64,000 nucleotides of DNA, taken from positions 21,964 through 85,963 of the forward strand of contig CALCDJ010000034.1 in the NCBI GenBank assembly GCA_937900135.1, given 5' to 3'. Positions within the stretch are counted from its first letter, which is position 1. Every line of letters begins with the position of its first letter. Shown here in pieces: positions 51,482 to 61,600 of the stretch. The notes under the pieces are model-generated. The model was not told the origin of the DNA, did not search any database, and worked only from the letters and a program-made list of their open reading frames with translations. This DNA is from an uncultured Blautia sp. (GTDB lineage Bacteria; Bacillota; Clostridia; Lachnospirales; Lachnospiraceae). The position numbers and the translations under genes were made by a program.

Positions 51482-53863
51482 TTATTTTTTAAATTCTACA
51501 ATGGTTACTCCAGCATCGCCTTCTCCGAATTCTCCAAGACGGAAAGAATCTACATGTTTCTGGCGGCGGAGATAGTTATGTACTCCTTTTCTAAGGGCGC
51601 CGGTACCTTTTCCATGAACCACACGCACACTCTTTAAATGAGCCAGATAGGCATCATCCAGATACTTATCCAGTTCTGCCACAGCTTCATCTACTGTTTT
51701 TCCCAGAAGATTGATTTCCGGAGAAATGGTGGCAGATTTGGACATACGGATCTTGCCGGCTCCTGTTTTCTGGAGACGGGTATTGGTGATCACCGGTTCA
51801 TCCACCAATTCCAGATCAGAAATATGCACCTTGGAACGGATGATTCCCATCTGGACAAAGAGATATCCCTTGGAATCCGGATGACTGCTTACGGTACCGT
51901 TCAGATTCATACTAAGAACACGAACAGATTCTCCAAGGCGAAGGTCTTTGGGATTTAACTGTTTTTCAGGTTTTTTGGTGCCTGGCTTCAGAACAAGACC
52001 GCTTTCCGCTTTGCTCATTTTTTTGCGAAGATTCTGCCGTTCACGTTCTACGGCAGCTGTATCCACATGATCCTTCTGGAATTTATGGAACAGCTTCATT
52101 GTCTGATCGGCATATTCTTTGGCTTCCCGCAGGATGGAATGGGCTTCTTCATTGGCCTGTCGGAGAATGCGCTCTTTTTGTTCCTCCAGCTTCTCCTGAC
52201 GGGCTTCCAGTTTCTCCTTGAGAGACTGAATTTCCGTTTTGTACTGCTGGATTTCCTGTCGTTCATTCTCAATGGTCACACGGCTTTCTTCCAGAGAGGT
52301 GAGAACATCCTCAAAGGATTCATCCTGTTCGCTGATCTGCTCCTTGGCCTTCTTGATGATAGCATCCGGCAGTCCCAGTTTGGAAGAAATAGCAAATGCA
52401 TTACTCTTTCCCGGAACACCAATGAGAAGGCGGTAGGTGGGACGCAGGGTCTCCACATCAAATTCACAGCAGGCATTTTCCACTCCTTTGGTGGAAAGGG
52501 CATAAACCTTCAGCTCGCTGTAATGGGTGGTTGCCATGGTTCGGATTCCCTGCTCATGAAGATGGGAGAGGATGGAAATGGCAAGGGCTGCACCCTCAGT
52601 GGGGTCAGTGCCGGCGCCAAGCTCATCAAAAAGAACCAGGGAATGGCGATCGGCTTTGTTCAGGAAGGACACTACATTGGTCATGTGAGAAGAGAAGGTA
52701 CTTAAAGATTGTTCAATACTCTGCTCATCACCGATATCTGCATAGACTTCCTGAAACAGGGCAAGTTCTGAGCGGTCCAGAGCCGGAATATGAAGACCGG
52801 ACTGTCCCATAAGGGTCAGAAGCCCTACGGTTTTCAGAGAGACGGTCTTACCGCCGGTATTGGGACCCGTGACTACCAGAAGGTCAAATTCCTGTCCCAG
52901 ACGGATGTCAATGGGAACTACTTTTTTCTTGTCGATGAGAGGATGACGGGCTTTTTTCAGGTGAATGCGTCCTTCCTCATTAAATATCGGTTCGCTGGCA
53001 TTCATGTCCATCGCGAGAGAAGCGCGGGCAAAAATAAAATCCAGATCAACCATAATCTGAAGGTCAATGCGGATGGCTTCTCGGTCCAGGGCAATCTGTT
53101 CACTTAAAGAAGCAAGGATCACTTCAATTTCTTTTTGCTCCTGAAGTTCCAGTTCCCGGATATCATTGTTTAGCTTTACAATGGCCATGGGTTCAATAAA
53201 AAGTGTGGCGCCTGTGGCAGACTGATCGTGGATCATGCCAGGTACCTGTCCTTTGTATTCTGCCTTCACCGGGATACAATAGCGTCCGTTTCGCATGGTG
53301 ATGACTGCATCCTGAAGATAATTGCGGGCGCTGCCGTTTACCAGGCTTCCAAGCTGGGTATGAATCCGGTCATTGGCCTGCTTTATGCTGCGGCGAATCT
53401 GACGAAGGGTACTGCTGGCATCATCGCTGATCTCATCTTCGGACAAAATACAACGGCGGATTTCGCTGCTCAGTGGTGTAAGTGGTTCCAAACTCTGAAA
53501 CATGCCGTCCAGAGAATCAGGAATGCCATCACTTCGGTCATTTCTTGCATAAGCCTTTACACGGTTGGTATTTTCCAGAAGACTGCAGATGGCGAGAATC
53601 TCGGAAATACCAAGGGTACTGCCGATCTCCAGACGTTTCAGAGAACCACGTACGTCCTTTACACTTCCGAAGGAAATACTTCCTTTTTGGAAAAGGCGGG
53701 TCAGGGCATCCTTCGTCTGAGCCTGCATAATACGGATTTCTTCTATATTGGTCAGGGGAACCAGATTCCGGCAAAGCTCCTTCCCCATAGCGGAGGATGC
53801 CTTGTCAGTCAACTGCTGAATGATTTTTGGATATTCTAACGCTCTTAATGCTTTTTGATTCAT
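51482..53863 (-). CDS. mutS2: endonuclease MutS2 / ribosome-rescue ATPase
   Basis: The 793-residue protein has the MutS core and ABC-type ATPase with Walker A VVTGPNTGGKTVSLKT, the LVLFDELGAGTDPTEGAAL Walker B and ATTHYSELK. A long coiled coil follows (about 510-600, Glu/Lys/Gln-rich), then a C-terminal Smr nuclease domain (VRVVHGKGTGALRKGVH). It lacks the mismatch-reading N-terminal domain of MutS1. MutS2 suppresses recombination and, in Bacillus, splits collided ribosomes. It heads an apparent operon with a two-component system. Confidence 0.96.
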   Translation of the reverse strand: MNQKALRALEYPKIIQQLTDKASSAMGKELCRNLVPLTNIEEIRIMQAQTKDALTRLFQKGSISFGSVKDVRGSLKRLEIGSTLGISEILAICSLLENTNRVKAYARNDRSDGIPDSLDGMFQSLEPLTPLSSEIRRCILSEDEISDDASSTLRQIRRSIKQANDRIHTQLGSLVNGSARNYLQDAVITMRNGRYCIPVKAEYKGQVPGMIHDQSATGATLFIEPMAIVKLNNDIRELELQEQKEIEVILASLSEQIALDREAIRIDLQIMVDLDFIFARASLAMDMNASEPIFNEEGRIHLKKARHPLIDKKKVVPIDIRLGQEFDLLVVTGPNTGGKTVSLKTVGLLTLMGQSGLHIPALDRSELALFQEVYADIGDEQSIEQSLSTFSSHMTNVVSFLNKADRHSLVLFDELGAGTDPTEGAALAISILSHLHEQGIRTMATTHYSELKVYALSTKGVENACCEFDVETLRPTYRLLIGVPGKSNAFAISSKLGLPDAIIKKAKEQISEQDESFEDVLTSLEESRVTIENERQEIQQYKTEIQSLKEKLEARQEKLEEQKERILRQANEEAHSILREAKEYADQTMKLFHKFQKDHVDTAAVERERQNLRKKMSKAESGLVLKPGTKKPEKQLNPKDLRLGESVRVLSMNLNGTVSSHPDSKGYLFVQMGIIRSKVHISDLELVDEPVITNTRLQKTGAGKIRMSKSATISPEINLLGKTVDEAVAELDKYLDDAYLAHLKSVRVVHGKGTGALRKGVHNYLRRQKHVDSFRLGEFGEGDAGVTIVEFKK

Positions 53864-54056
53864 AATAACTCCTGTTTTTGTTAGTGATGCCGCATAAATC
53901 CGGCAATTATGGTATGTCTTCTCATTTATATAGTGGGATTCAAATTCATTTTACATGATTTTAGGGTCATTGAAAAGGAAAATGTCCAATTTATTCATAA
54001 AAAGTTCATAAATTCTTGCTAAAATAAATCAAGATTATCAGTTTCGGGAGAATACC

Positions 54057-55364
54057 ATGAAAGATTCAATGGATAAGAAGTCAGAACCAGACAACTATCA
54101 TTTCATTAAGGAAACCATAAAAGAGGAGCGAAAGGACAGGAAACATCTTTTAAAAAAAATAATTGGGATATCCGGAGGCGGATTGTTATTTGGCGCCTGT
54201 GCAGCAGCGGGATTTGCGGTTTTCGCACCCTTTACCATGGATCAGCTTTATTCCAGATTTGGAGAACAGGCAGAAATCAGTCTGACGGAAGAGGTTTCTT
54301 TTTCTGAAAACACGGCAGAATCAGGAAACGAGAAGACGGAAGAACAGACAGAAACCACTTTGTCCCAGGGAGAGAAAACTGTTGGCAGTTCCACCTTTCT
54401 TCTGGAAAGCTATGAAGAAACTTATGACGAGGTGCTTCGCGTTTCTGAAGAACCCAGAAAAGCATTGGTGCGCGTCTGTGGTATTGGGAATGATGAAGAC
54501 CTTCTGGATAATACGTTTGTCAGCTATGGTGACGAGCAGGGAATCATTTTCTACGAAAGCAAAAAAGATTATTATATCCTCACAGGGAGTAAAGGGCTTG
54601 GAGCAACGGTACAGCAGAGAGTGACATTTTGTAATGGTTCCTCTGTGGACGCAGAACTGTGTGGAATAGATCGGGAATTGAATCTGGCAGTGATCCGTGT
54701 TGCCAAGACAGAGGTGAAAAAAGAAACCAGAGAAGAAATTTCTGTGGTTGCTCTGGGGGATGCCCATGACAGCCTTCAGGCGAAACCAGTGATCGCCATT
54801 GGAAGTCCTTCCGGAGATCCGGATGCAGTCATTTATGGAATGGTTACTTCTGTATCAGGGAAACTTAATGTATCTGATTGGGAGTTTGATCTTCTTGCAA
54901 CGGATATGAAGGGATGTCCTGACGGAAGCGGCGTGCTGCTTGATACATCAGGAAAACTGATTGGTGTGATCGTACATGTGGAGGGAGAGACCACCAATAT
55001 TGTACGGGCAGTATCCCTGACTCAGCTTCGTCCTTTAATTGAAATATTATCCAATAAGGGCGGAATCCGGTATCTTGGAATTGATGGAAGCAGCTTTTCC
55101 AAGATACAGAAAGCCAATATGGATGTACCGGATGGAATTTATGTGAATGGTGTAAAAAGCAATTCCCCTGCAATGACAGCGGGAGTGAAAAGTGGCGATA
55201 TCATCAGTGTAGTAGGTGATGTGAAGGTTCAGAATATGCAGGAATATACCAGGGCACTTCAGGAAATGGAAAAGGGACAGGGAGTGACGCTAGTGTTGTA
55301 CCGAAGCAGTGCCGATGGCAGATATGTGGAAATGGAAATCAAAATGACAATCGAAGAAAGATAG
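54057..55364 (+). CDS. HtrA-like membrane protein with degenerate protease site and PDZ domain
   Basis: The 435-residue protein has a charged cytoplasmic head, one membrane helix (about 37-60), a Ser/Glu/Thr-rich linker, a trypsin-like domain (about 125-330) and a C-terminal PDZ domain (YVNGVKSNSPAMTAGVKSGDIISVVGD). Aligning the protease core with HtrA, the catalytic His position reads ILTGSKGLGA and the Asp position reads RELNLAVIRV. The Ser position is kept but in CPDGSGVLL and not GNSGGPL. It is probably a pseudoprotease or scaffold at the cell surface. An extended -10 (TGCTAAAAT at 54017-54025) is a possible promoter. Confidence 0.85.
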   Translation: MKDSMDKKSEPDNYHFIKETIKEERKDRKHLLKKIIGISGGGLLFGACAAAGFAVFAPFTMDQLYSRFGEQAEISLTEEVSFSENTAESGNEKTEEQTETTLSQGEKTVGSSTFLLESYEETYDEVLRVSEEPRKALVRVCGIGNDEDLLDNTFVSYGDEQGIIFYESKKDYYILTGSKGLGATVQQRVTFCNGSSVDAELCGIDRELNLAVIRVAKTEVKKETREEISVVALGDAHDSLQAKPVIAIGSPSGDPDAVIYGMVTSVSGKLNVSDWEFDLLATDMKGCPDGSGVLLDTSGKLIGVIVHVEGETTNIVRAVSLTQLRPLIEILSNKGGIRYLGIDGSSFSKIQKANMDVPDGIYVNGVKSNSPAMTAGVKSGDIISVVGDVKVQNMQEYTRALQEMEKGQGVTLVLYRSSADGRYVEMEIKMTIEER

Positions 55365-55380
55365 AAAGGCAGAAACAGAC

Positions 55381-56328
55381 ATGCGTTTTTTAAACGAGTT
55401 ACACGAAGGAGACAGAATCAACGGTATTTACTTATGTAAGCAAAGACAATCAGCAGTGACCAAAAACGGAAAACCCTACGACAGTATTATCCTCCAGGAT
55501 AAAACAGGAACTATGGATGGGAAAATCTGGGATCCCAATTCTCTTGGCATCGATGAATTTGATGCGTTGGATTACATTGAAGTAATGGGAGATGTTACCA
55601 GTTTTGCAGGAGCCATGCAGCTGAACATCAAAAGGGTACGCAAAGCGGCAGAAGGAGAATACCATCCGGCCGATTACCTTCCAGTAAGTGAAAACAGTAC
55701 GGAAGTGATGTATACGCAGCTTTGTTCCATGATAAACAGCATAAAAAATACATATCTTTCCGCTCTTCTGAAAAAACTTTTTGTAGAGGATTCGGAATTT
55801 ATCAAAGCATTTGAAGAACATTCTGCAGCCAAGACTGTGCATCACGGATTTGTAGGCGGACTGATGGAGCACACGTTAAGTGTGGCGCGTCTCTGTGAAT
55901 ATATGGCAGGCGCTTACCCCATTCTGAAACGGGATCTTCTGATCACTGCAGCGCTTCTTCATGATGTGGGAAAAACAAGAGAACTTTCTTCATTTCCTAT
56001 GAACGATTATACAGATGAGGGACAGCTTTTGGGACATATTGTGATCGGAGCTCAGATGATTCATGACCTGGCCAGAGAAATTCCGGATTTTCCGGAAAAA
56101 CTGGAACATCAGCTGGTACATTGTATTTTGGCACACCATGGGGAACTGGAATACGGATCTCCGAAAAAACCGGCATTGGTAGAAGCTGTAGCGTTGAATC
56201 TGGCAGACAATACGGATGCCAGAATGGAAACCCTGACAGAAATTTTTGCGGCAGACAAAGGCAAAAAAGAATGGCTGGGCTTTAACCGTATTTTTGAATC
56301 CAATTTAAGAAGAACAGGAGATTTGTAA
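55381..56328 (+). CDS. yhaM: 3'-5' exoribonuclease YhaM
   Basis: The 315-residue protein joins an N-terminal OB-fold (about 12-85, with IILQDKTGTMDGKIWD) to a HD phosphohydrolase domain. Metal residues lie in HHGFVGGLMEHTLSVARLC, ALLHDVGKT and HCILAHHGELEYGSP. YhaM trims RNA and single-stranded DNA 3' ends in Gram-positives. It is separated from the HtrA-like gene by 16 bp and from rlmD by 5 bp, so these form one operon. Confidence 0.94.
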   Translation: MRFLNELHEGDRINGIYLCKQRQSAVTKNGKPYDSIILQDKTGTMDGKIWDPNSLGIDEFDALDYIEVMGDVTSFAGAMQLNIKRVRKAAEGEYHPADYLPVSENSTEVMYTQLCSMINSIKNTYLSALLKKLFVEDSEFIKAFEEHSAAKTVHHGFVGGLMEHTLSVARLCEYMAGAYPILKRDLLITAALLHDVGKTRELSSFPMNDYTDEGQLLGHIVIGAQMIHDLAREIPDFPEKLEHQLVHCILAHHGELEYGSPKKPALVEAVALNLADNTDARMETLTEIFAADKGKKEWLGFNRIFESNLRRTGDL

Positions 56329-56333
56329 TCTTT

Positions 56334-57971
56334 ATGGAATATCGTAAGAATGATCTGGTTACGTTAAAAATAGAAGATTGCGGAATTGACGGTGAAGGTA
56401 TCGGAAAAGCCGATGGCTTCACCGTCTTTGTGAAAGATGCTGTAATCGGCGATACTGTAACCGCAAAAATTATCAAAGCAAAGAAAAATTATGGATATGG
56501 AAGGCTGATGGAGGTGCAAAAACCTTCTCCTTACCGGGTGGAACCAAAATGCGCCTTTGCCAGACAGTGCGGCGGATGCCAGCTTCAGGCACTTTCCTAC
56601 GAGCAGCAGCTGGTGTTTAAAGAAAACAAAGTCCGTGGCCATCTGGAACGAATTGGCGGGTTTAATGATATTCCCATGGAACCCATCATTGGAATGGATG
56701 AATTGTATCATTATCGGAATAAAGCGCAGTTTCCTGTGGGACGTAACAAAGAAGGAAAGATTATCACCGGATTTTATGCAGGAAGAACGCATACCATCAT
56801 TGAAAACAGAGACTGTGCCCTTGGCGTTCCAGTTAATAAAGAAATTCTGGATAAGGTAATTTCTTATATGGAAGAAAATCATGTAGAGCCATATGAGGAA
56901 ACCACCGGAAAAGGTCTGGTGCGCCATGTACTGATCCGCTATGGATTTTTTACCGGGGAAGTAATGGTCTGTCTGATCGTCAATGGCAAAAAGCTGCCGA
57001 GAGAAGAACGTCTGGTAAAAAGCCTCACAGAAATTCCAGGCATGAAGAGCATTACCCTGAATGTGAACACCAAGAGAAACAATGTGATTCTTGGAGAAAC
57101 CTTGCGCCTTCTCTGGGGACAGATGTATATCACAGATAAGATTGGAGAAATTTCTTACCAGATTTCCCCGTTATCCTTCTATCAGGTAAATCCATACCAG
57201 ACCCAGAAGTTGTATGTCAAAGCTCTGGAATATGCAGGACTTACCGGAGAAGAAACCGTCTGGGATCTGTATTGCGGCATTGGAACCATTTCTCTTTTCC
57301 TGGCACAGAAGGCCAAGTTTGTCCGGGGTGTGGAAATTGTGCCTCAGGCGATAGAAGATGCAAGACGAAATGCAACGGCAAATGGCATCAAGAATGCAGA
57401 GTTTTTCGTGGGAAAAGCCGAGGAAGTACTTCCGCAGGAGTATGAAAAGAATGGCGTTTATGCCGATGTGATCGTGGTAGATCCGCCAAGAAAGGGCTGT
57501 GATGAAAAACTCCTGGACACAATCCTGAAAATGCAGCCGAAAAAAGTGGTTTACGTCAGCTGCGACAGCGCCACCCTGGCCCGGGATCTGAAATATCTCT
57601 GTAAGGAAGGATATCAGTTGGAAAATGTCTGTCCTGTTGATCAGTTTGGGATGACGGTGCATGTGGAGACAGTTGTTCTTTTGTCCCAACAGAAGCCGGA
57701 TGACACGATAGAGATCGACTTAGACCTGGACGAGCTGGATGCTACCAGTGCCGAGTTGAAAGCAACCTATCAGGAAATCAAAGATTATGTGCTGAAAGAA
57801 TTTGGCTTGAAGGTTTCAAGTTTATATATTTCTCAGGTAAAACGCAAATGTGGAATTGAAGTGGGAGAAAACTATAATCTTCCAAAATCAGAAAATGCAA
57901 GAGTTCCACAATGCCCGAAAGAGAAGGAAGAAGCTATCAAGGCTGCCCTGAAATATTTTGCGATGATCTAA
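56334..57971 (+). CDS. rlmD: 23S rRNA (uracil-C5) methyltransferase RlmD/RlmCD-type with C-terminal extension
   Basis: The 545-residue enzyme has an N-terminal TRAM domain (about 5-60), 4Fe-4S ligands (Cys73, Cys79, Cys82 and probably the Cys in ENRDCALGV) and a SAM domain (WDLYCGIGTISLFLA). The catalytic Cys is in VVYVSCDSATLARDL. The standard protein ends near MTVHVETVVLLS. Another 85 or so residues follow, with LDATSAELKATYQEIKDYV, ISQVKRKCGIEVGENYNLPKS and KAALKYFAMI. A transposon-type gene starts 31 bp downstream, so this extension may have come with a mobile element. That link is inference. Confidence 0.92.
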   Translation: MEYRKNDLVTLKIEDCGIDGEGIGKADGFTVFVKDAVIGDTVTAKIIKAKKNYGYGRLMEVQKPSPYRVEPKCAFARQCGGCQLQALSYEQQLVFKENKVRGHLERIGGFNDIPMEPIIGMDELYHYRNKAQFPVGRNKEGKIITGFYAGRTHTIIENRDCALGVPVNKEILDKVISYMEENHVEPYEETTGKGLVRHVLIRYGFFTGEVMVCLIVNGKKLPREERLVKSLTEIPGMKSITLNVNTKRNNVILGETLRLLWGQMYITDKIGEISYQISPLSFYQVNPYQTQKLYVKALEYAGLTGEETVWDLYCGIGTISLFLAQKAKFVRGVEIVPQAIEDARRNATANGIKNAEFFVGKAEEVLPQEYEKNGVYADVIVVDPPRKGCDEKLLDTILKMQPKKVVYVSCDSATLARDLKYLCKEGYQLENVCPVDQFGMTVHVETVVLLSQQKPDDTIEIDLDLDELDATSAELKATYQEIKDYVLKEFGLKVSSLYISQVKRKCGIEVGENYNLPKSENARVPQCPKEKEEAIKAALKYFAMI

Positions 57972-58002
57972 GGACATCGCTGATTTCAAGGAGGAATAAC
58001 AC

Positions 58003-58374
58003 ATGAAAAGCACATTTGAAAAAATGGGTGGAACCTACACACTTGGCGCAGACGGAATTTACTATCCGAATCTTGTCAGTACAGATGAAGAACCGCATTA
58101 TGGGAAATATGGAATGATGCGGAAAACATATCTGAAAGAGCATCGTCTGGCAATGTATTCACTGTATATGTTGGAAGACAGACTGGTGGAACATCTGAAT
58201 CTTGTGGACGATGAAGCACAGGAGAGAATGGATATTCTGGTACGTCAGATGATGGAGCAGCAGGGCATTACGGAAGAATTGAAAGCTCGTGATCAGATGG
58301 AATGGGTCAGAGCGGTAAACAATATCCGGAATGCTGCAGAAGAGATTGTGTTAAAAGAATTAGTGTATATTTAA
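58003..58374 (+). CDS. tnpV: transposon-encoded protein TnpV
   Basis: The 123-residue protein matches the TnpV family of clostridial mobilisable elements: GGTYTLGADGIYYPNLV, GKYGMMRKTYLKEHRLAMYS, and an acidic helical C-terminus (DILVRQMMEQQGITEELKARDQMEWV). Its biochemical role is unknown. It is preceded by a good AAGGAGGA and marks the start of the accessory region. A UUCG-capped hairpin follows. Confidence 0.85.
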   Translation: MKSTFEKMGGTYTLGADGIYYPNLVSTDEEPHYGKYGMMRKTYLKEHRLAMYSLYMLEDRLVEHLNLVDDEAQERMDILVRQMMEQQGITEELKARDQMEWVRAVNNIRNAAEEIVLKELVYI

Positions 58375-58382
58375 GGTAATGG

Positions 58383-58403
58383 AAAGCTCCTTCGGGAGCT
58401 TTT
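58383..58403 (+). terminator. short hairpin after tnpV
   Basis: AAAGCTCC and GGAGCTTT enclose a stable TTCG tetraloop, with only one further T, so termination is uncertain. Confidence 0.55.
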
Positions 58404-58635
58404 CGCTGTTTGGAAGAGATTATATAGAAAATGGGTTAAGAAGATGGTATTATTAAAGCAACGGGATTTTTTTATTATAGTATCTAAAATGTTTTATTCA
58501 TTACAAGGAAATGGAATTGATGAATGCCATTAAACTTCCTAATAGAAATAGAATCGTTCGATATTCTGAATTGGAAAATTTGATAAGTACAGATTAGAGC
58601 ACGTGTAGATGTAATAAGAGAACGAAAGGAAAAAT
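58404..58635. other. AT-rich junction with short gene remnants
   Basis: No complete gene is seen. Short frames read MNAIKLPNRNRIVRYSELE (from 58520) and, in another frame after a stop, ARVDVIRERKEK. They look like scraps of a coding sequence broken before the large defence-like gene starts. AAGGAAAAAT precedes the ATG at 58636. Confidence 0.4.
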
Positions 58636-61600
58636 ATGGGAAAAAGCACAAAGAAGAAAAACAAAAAGATTACAGCTCCAAAAGCAAATATTCAGGAATT
58701 AAGTATTTCTAGGGATGGCGGACAAATTGCACTCAGGGGGTATTCATATCAATTTTTGTATTCGTGTTATTTAATTCTTTCGTCATCAAATCCAAGCAAT
58801 TTTTTCCAGCTTGAGGGGATTGAAGATATTGATTGTATCATGCAGAAAAATGGTAGTAATGATATTACTCATATACAGTTGAAATATTCTGTCAACAAAC
58901 AGGATGCCAGCTTTTTAACTGATGTGCTCAAAAATTTTCTTGAAGCATATTTGCTGGATCAAAATAGATTTTTTAAGCTTGTTTACGATTTCCCTGTTGC
59001 AAAAGGCCATCTAAGTAAGATATTTGCATCTAAGTTAGACGAAAAATCACGCACCCATTGGGCTGGCGTGATTTCAAATATCAAGAAAAACAATCCTTCT
59101 TGGAATTGGTCTGTTTATGATTTCGATAAATTTATTTCACATCTGTCATTTGAGAAGATTGAAAAATCTATACTTGCTACTGAAATTGAAAAAACCTTAA
59201 TTAGAATTTATGAGATTAACACAGACAATGTTTCATTATTTGCAAATAGCATAAAAATTCTTTGCTTTGAAAAAATGGAGCAGCGGGCCTATGTGACAAA
59301 AGCAGAATTAGATTCCAAAATCCAATCTGTCAAAATAGATATCAGTAAGGGTCCTCAAAATCCAGCTCATAGTTGGATTCGTAAACTGGACTACTCTAAG
59401 CCTAGCATTGATGAAGGGTGTAGTTTTTACGAAGGGAAAAAAGCAACACCAGCAGATATAGTAAGTGGGTTTCCAATCAAACGACCGAGTTTAGAAAAAG
59501 ATGTTATTAATTCTATTTGCGAAAACATGGTTACTGTAATTAAAGCTTCTAGTGGGCAAGGAAAAACCACGCTGGCTTTGCGGGCAGCTTATATTCTCCA
59601 AAATGAATATATACCATATCAGTTACTATGGTGTGATGAGATAAAAGAAATTGGGAATATTGTCCAATATTTCAAAGCAAGAATTCAGCTTGGTGAAAAG
59701 ATTCTTATCTTAATTGACAATCTGGATAACCATCTCAGCAAATGGAATTATCTTGTTCAGCTCTTACAATCCGAATTGCATTGTCATTATAAGTTGCTCA
59801 TCACATCGCGAGAGATGGATTGGTATAATTATAGTGGTGACTTGAGCAATATCCAGTCTTTGAAAGTAATTAAGCCGGTTTTAGAAGAAAAGGAAGCAAT
59901 AGAGATATTCAATCTATTCAGAGAGGCTAAGCAACTTCACCCAAGCATAACAAGCTGGCAAAGAGCATGGAATAAGATTGCAGAAAGGCAACTACTTATA
60001 GAGTATGTCTACTTGCTTACTCATGGTGAGATGTTATCAGAAAGAATAGCCTCACAAATATCCGAAATAGGACAATCATCTTCTGGCAAAGCAAAATGTG
60101 AAATCTTACGCAAAGTATGTTTTGCAGATCTTTGCGGAGTCAGGCTTTCTGCTATCAAACTTTCTGCGAGTCAATCAGAAGACTCTGGCTCGGATTTTGG
60201 GGAGCTTTTAAAAGGTATGGAATCGGAGTTCCTTGTGCATGTAAATGAAGAGAGTGGGTATATTGAGGGGCTACATCCCATTCGGTCAAAGCACGTTGTT
60301 AAGAGGCTGCATGAATTCCTGCCAATTGACAATACCGCCATTTCAGTTATGAAAATGGCGGACAAAGCGGACCTATCGATACTGTTTTCTCATCTGCCGG
60401 AGTTTACCCTGAACAAAGAAACGTTTTTCCGCGATGCGGTCGAGAGTCTATGGGATGAAAAAGACCTTTCAAACTATACTTCTGCAATACAGGGGCTTTT
60501 TTCAGGGAGTGTGATGCAGTATTTCCTTTCTAACCGGGCTGCGTTTGACGATGCAGATGCCCACGGCGGTCTTTTTCTTCTATCGACCGAAATGTGCCCC
60601 TTTGCTGTATTCGAGGATTTCGGTGTGTCAATGGATACGCTGGACAAAATGCGGGAAACATTTCCGGATAATAAGAATATAGAATATCTTTGCCGATTAC
60701 GGGAGCGTATTCCCGCCTGCTGTTTGCAGGAAACGTATGTCTATATTTTCTGCGATTGTTTATATAGGAAAATGCGCACCTTTCGTTTTGACGGAATAAA
60801 GGACATCACGTCCTATACCTCCATTTCTGAGTGGATCTATAACATCAATCCAGAGTGGAATGTATCGGCCGGATTTTCTCTGGACGATCTTTGGAGCAAG
60901 CCAGAAAAATTGACGCTGGAGTGCGTTTCTACGCTGATGTATCTCTCCTACTGCGGGAACAGAGAGAAATATATGGAATTTGTGGAACGAAATCTTAAGA
61001 GTATTCTTACGTACCTTAAGCAGTGGACCAGATCACATAGGGTATTTATTGATTCCGAAAAAAAAGCGATTCACATTGAATATATCCTTCGATTGCACAA
61101 TATTAAAACGGGAAATGAGCAGAGCGTCTCAAGGCTGAAATTCCTTTGTAAAGCCTTGCCTATTTTTGATTTGTATTGCGCGGATGCTCTCAAGCCGACA
61201 GTTGATTTGCTCTCGGCTTATCCTGTTCCCGACGATGCACATAAAGAAATGCCCATTAAAAATATTGTAATCATGTTCCATCAGAATCTTACGTCGCTAT
61301 GGAACAAGACCATTATGAGCAATTACGAATTTGATACCGCGACAGAATGGTTAAATTACTGGTTTGATGTGAGAGAACATATATGTTTGCTTGCAGATAA
61401 GTGCTGTGCCTGTATTTACAAACTCCTTGGCGGAAAACCATTAGGGAGTTTGGCCGGGGAGGTAGATCAACTTCGTGAAGAATTTGCCCTAATTACTACT
61501 GGTGAAAAGCGATATCCTAAAGAAGATCGTCCTTTTGAAGAAAAAGCTACAGTGCCCGAGAGGTTAGGAAAAATAAAGAGTAAATACTTTCAAAGCATAC

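Noticed and set aside
51638..53839. Several plus-strand open frames of 100-212 codons
   Set aside because: All are antisense to mutS2, which is intact with Walker and Smr motifs.
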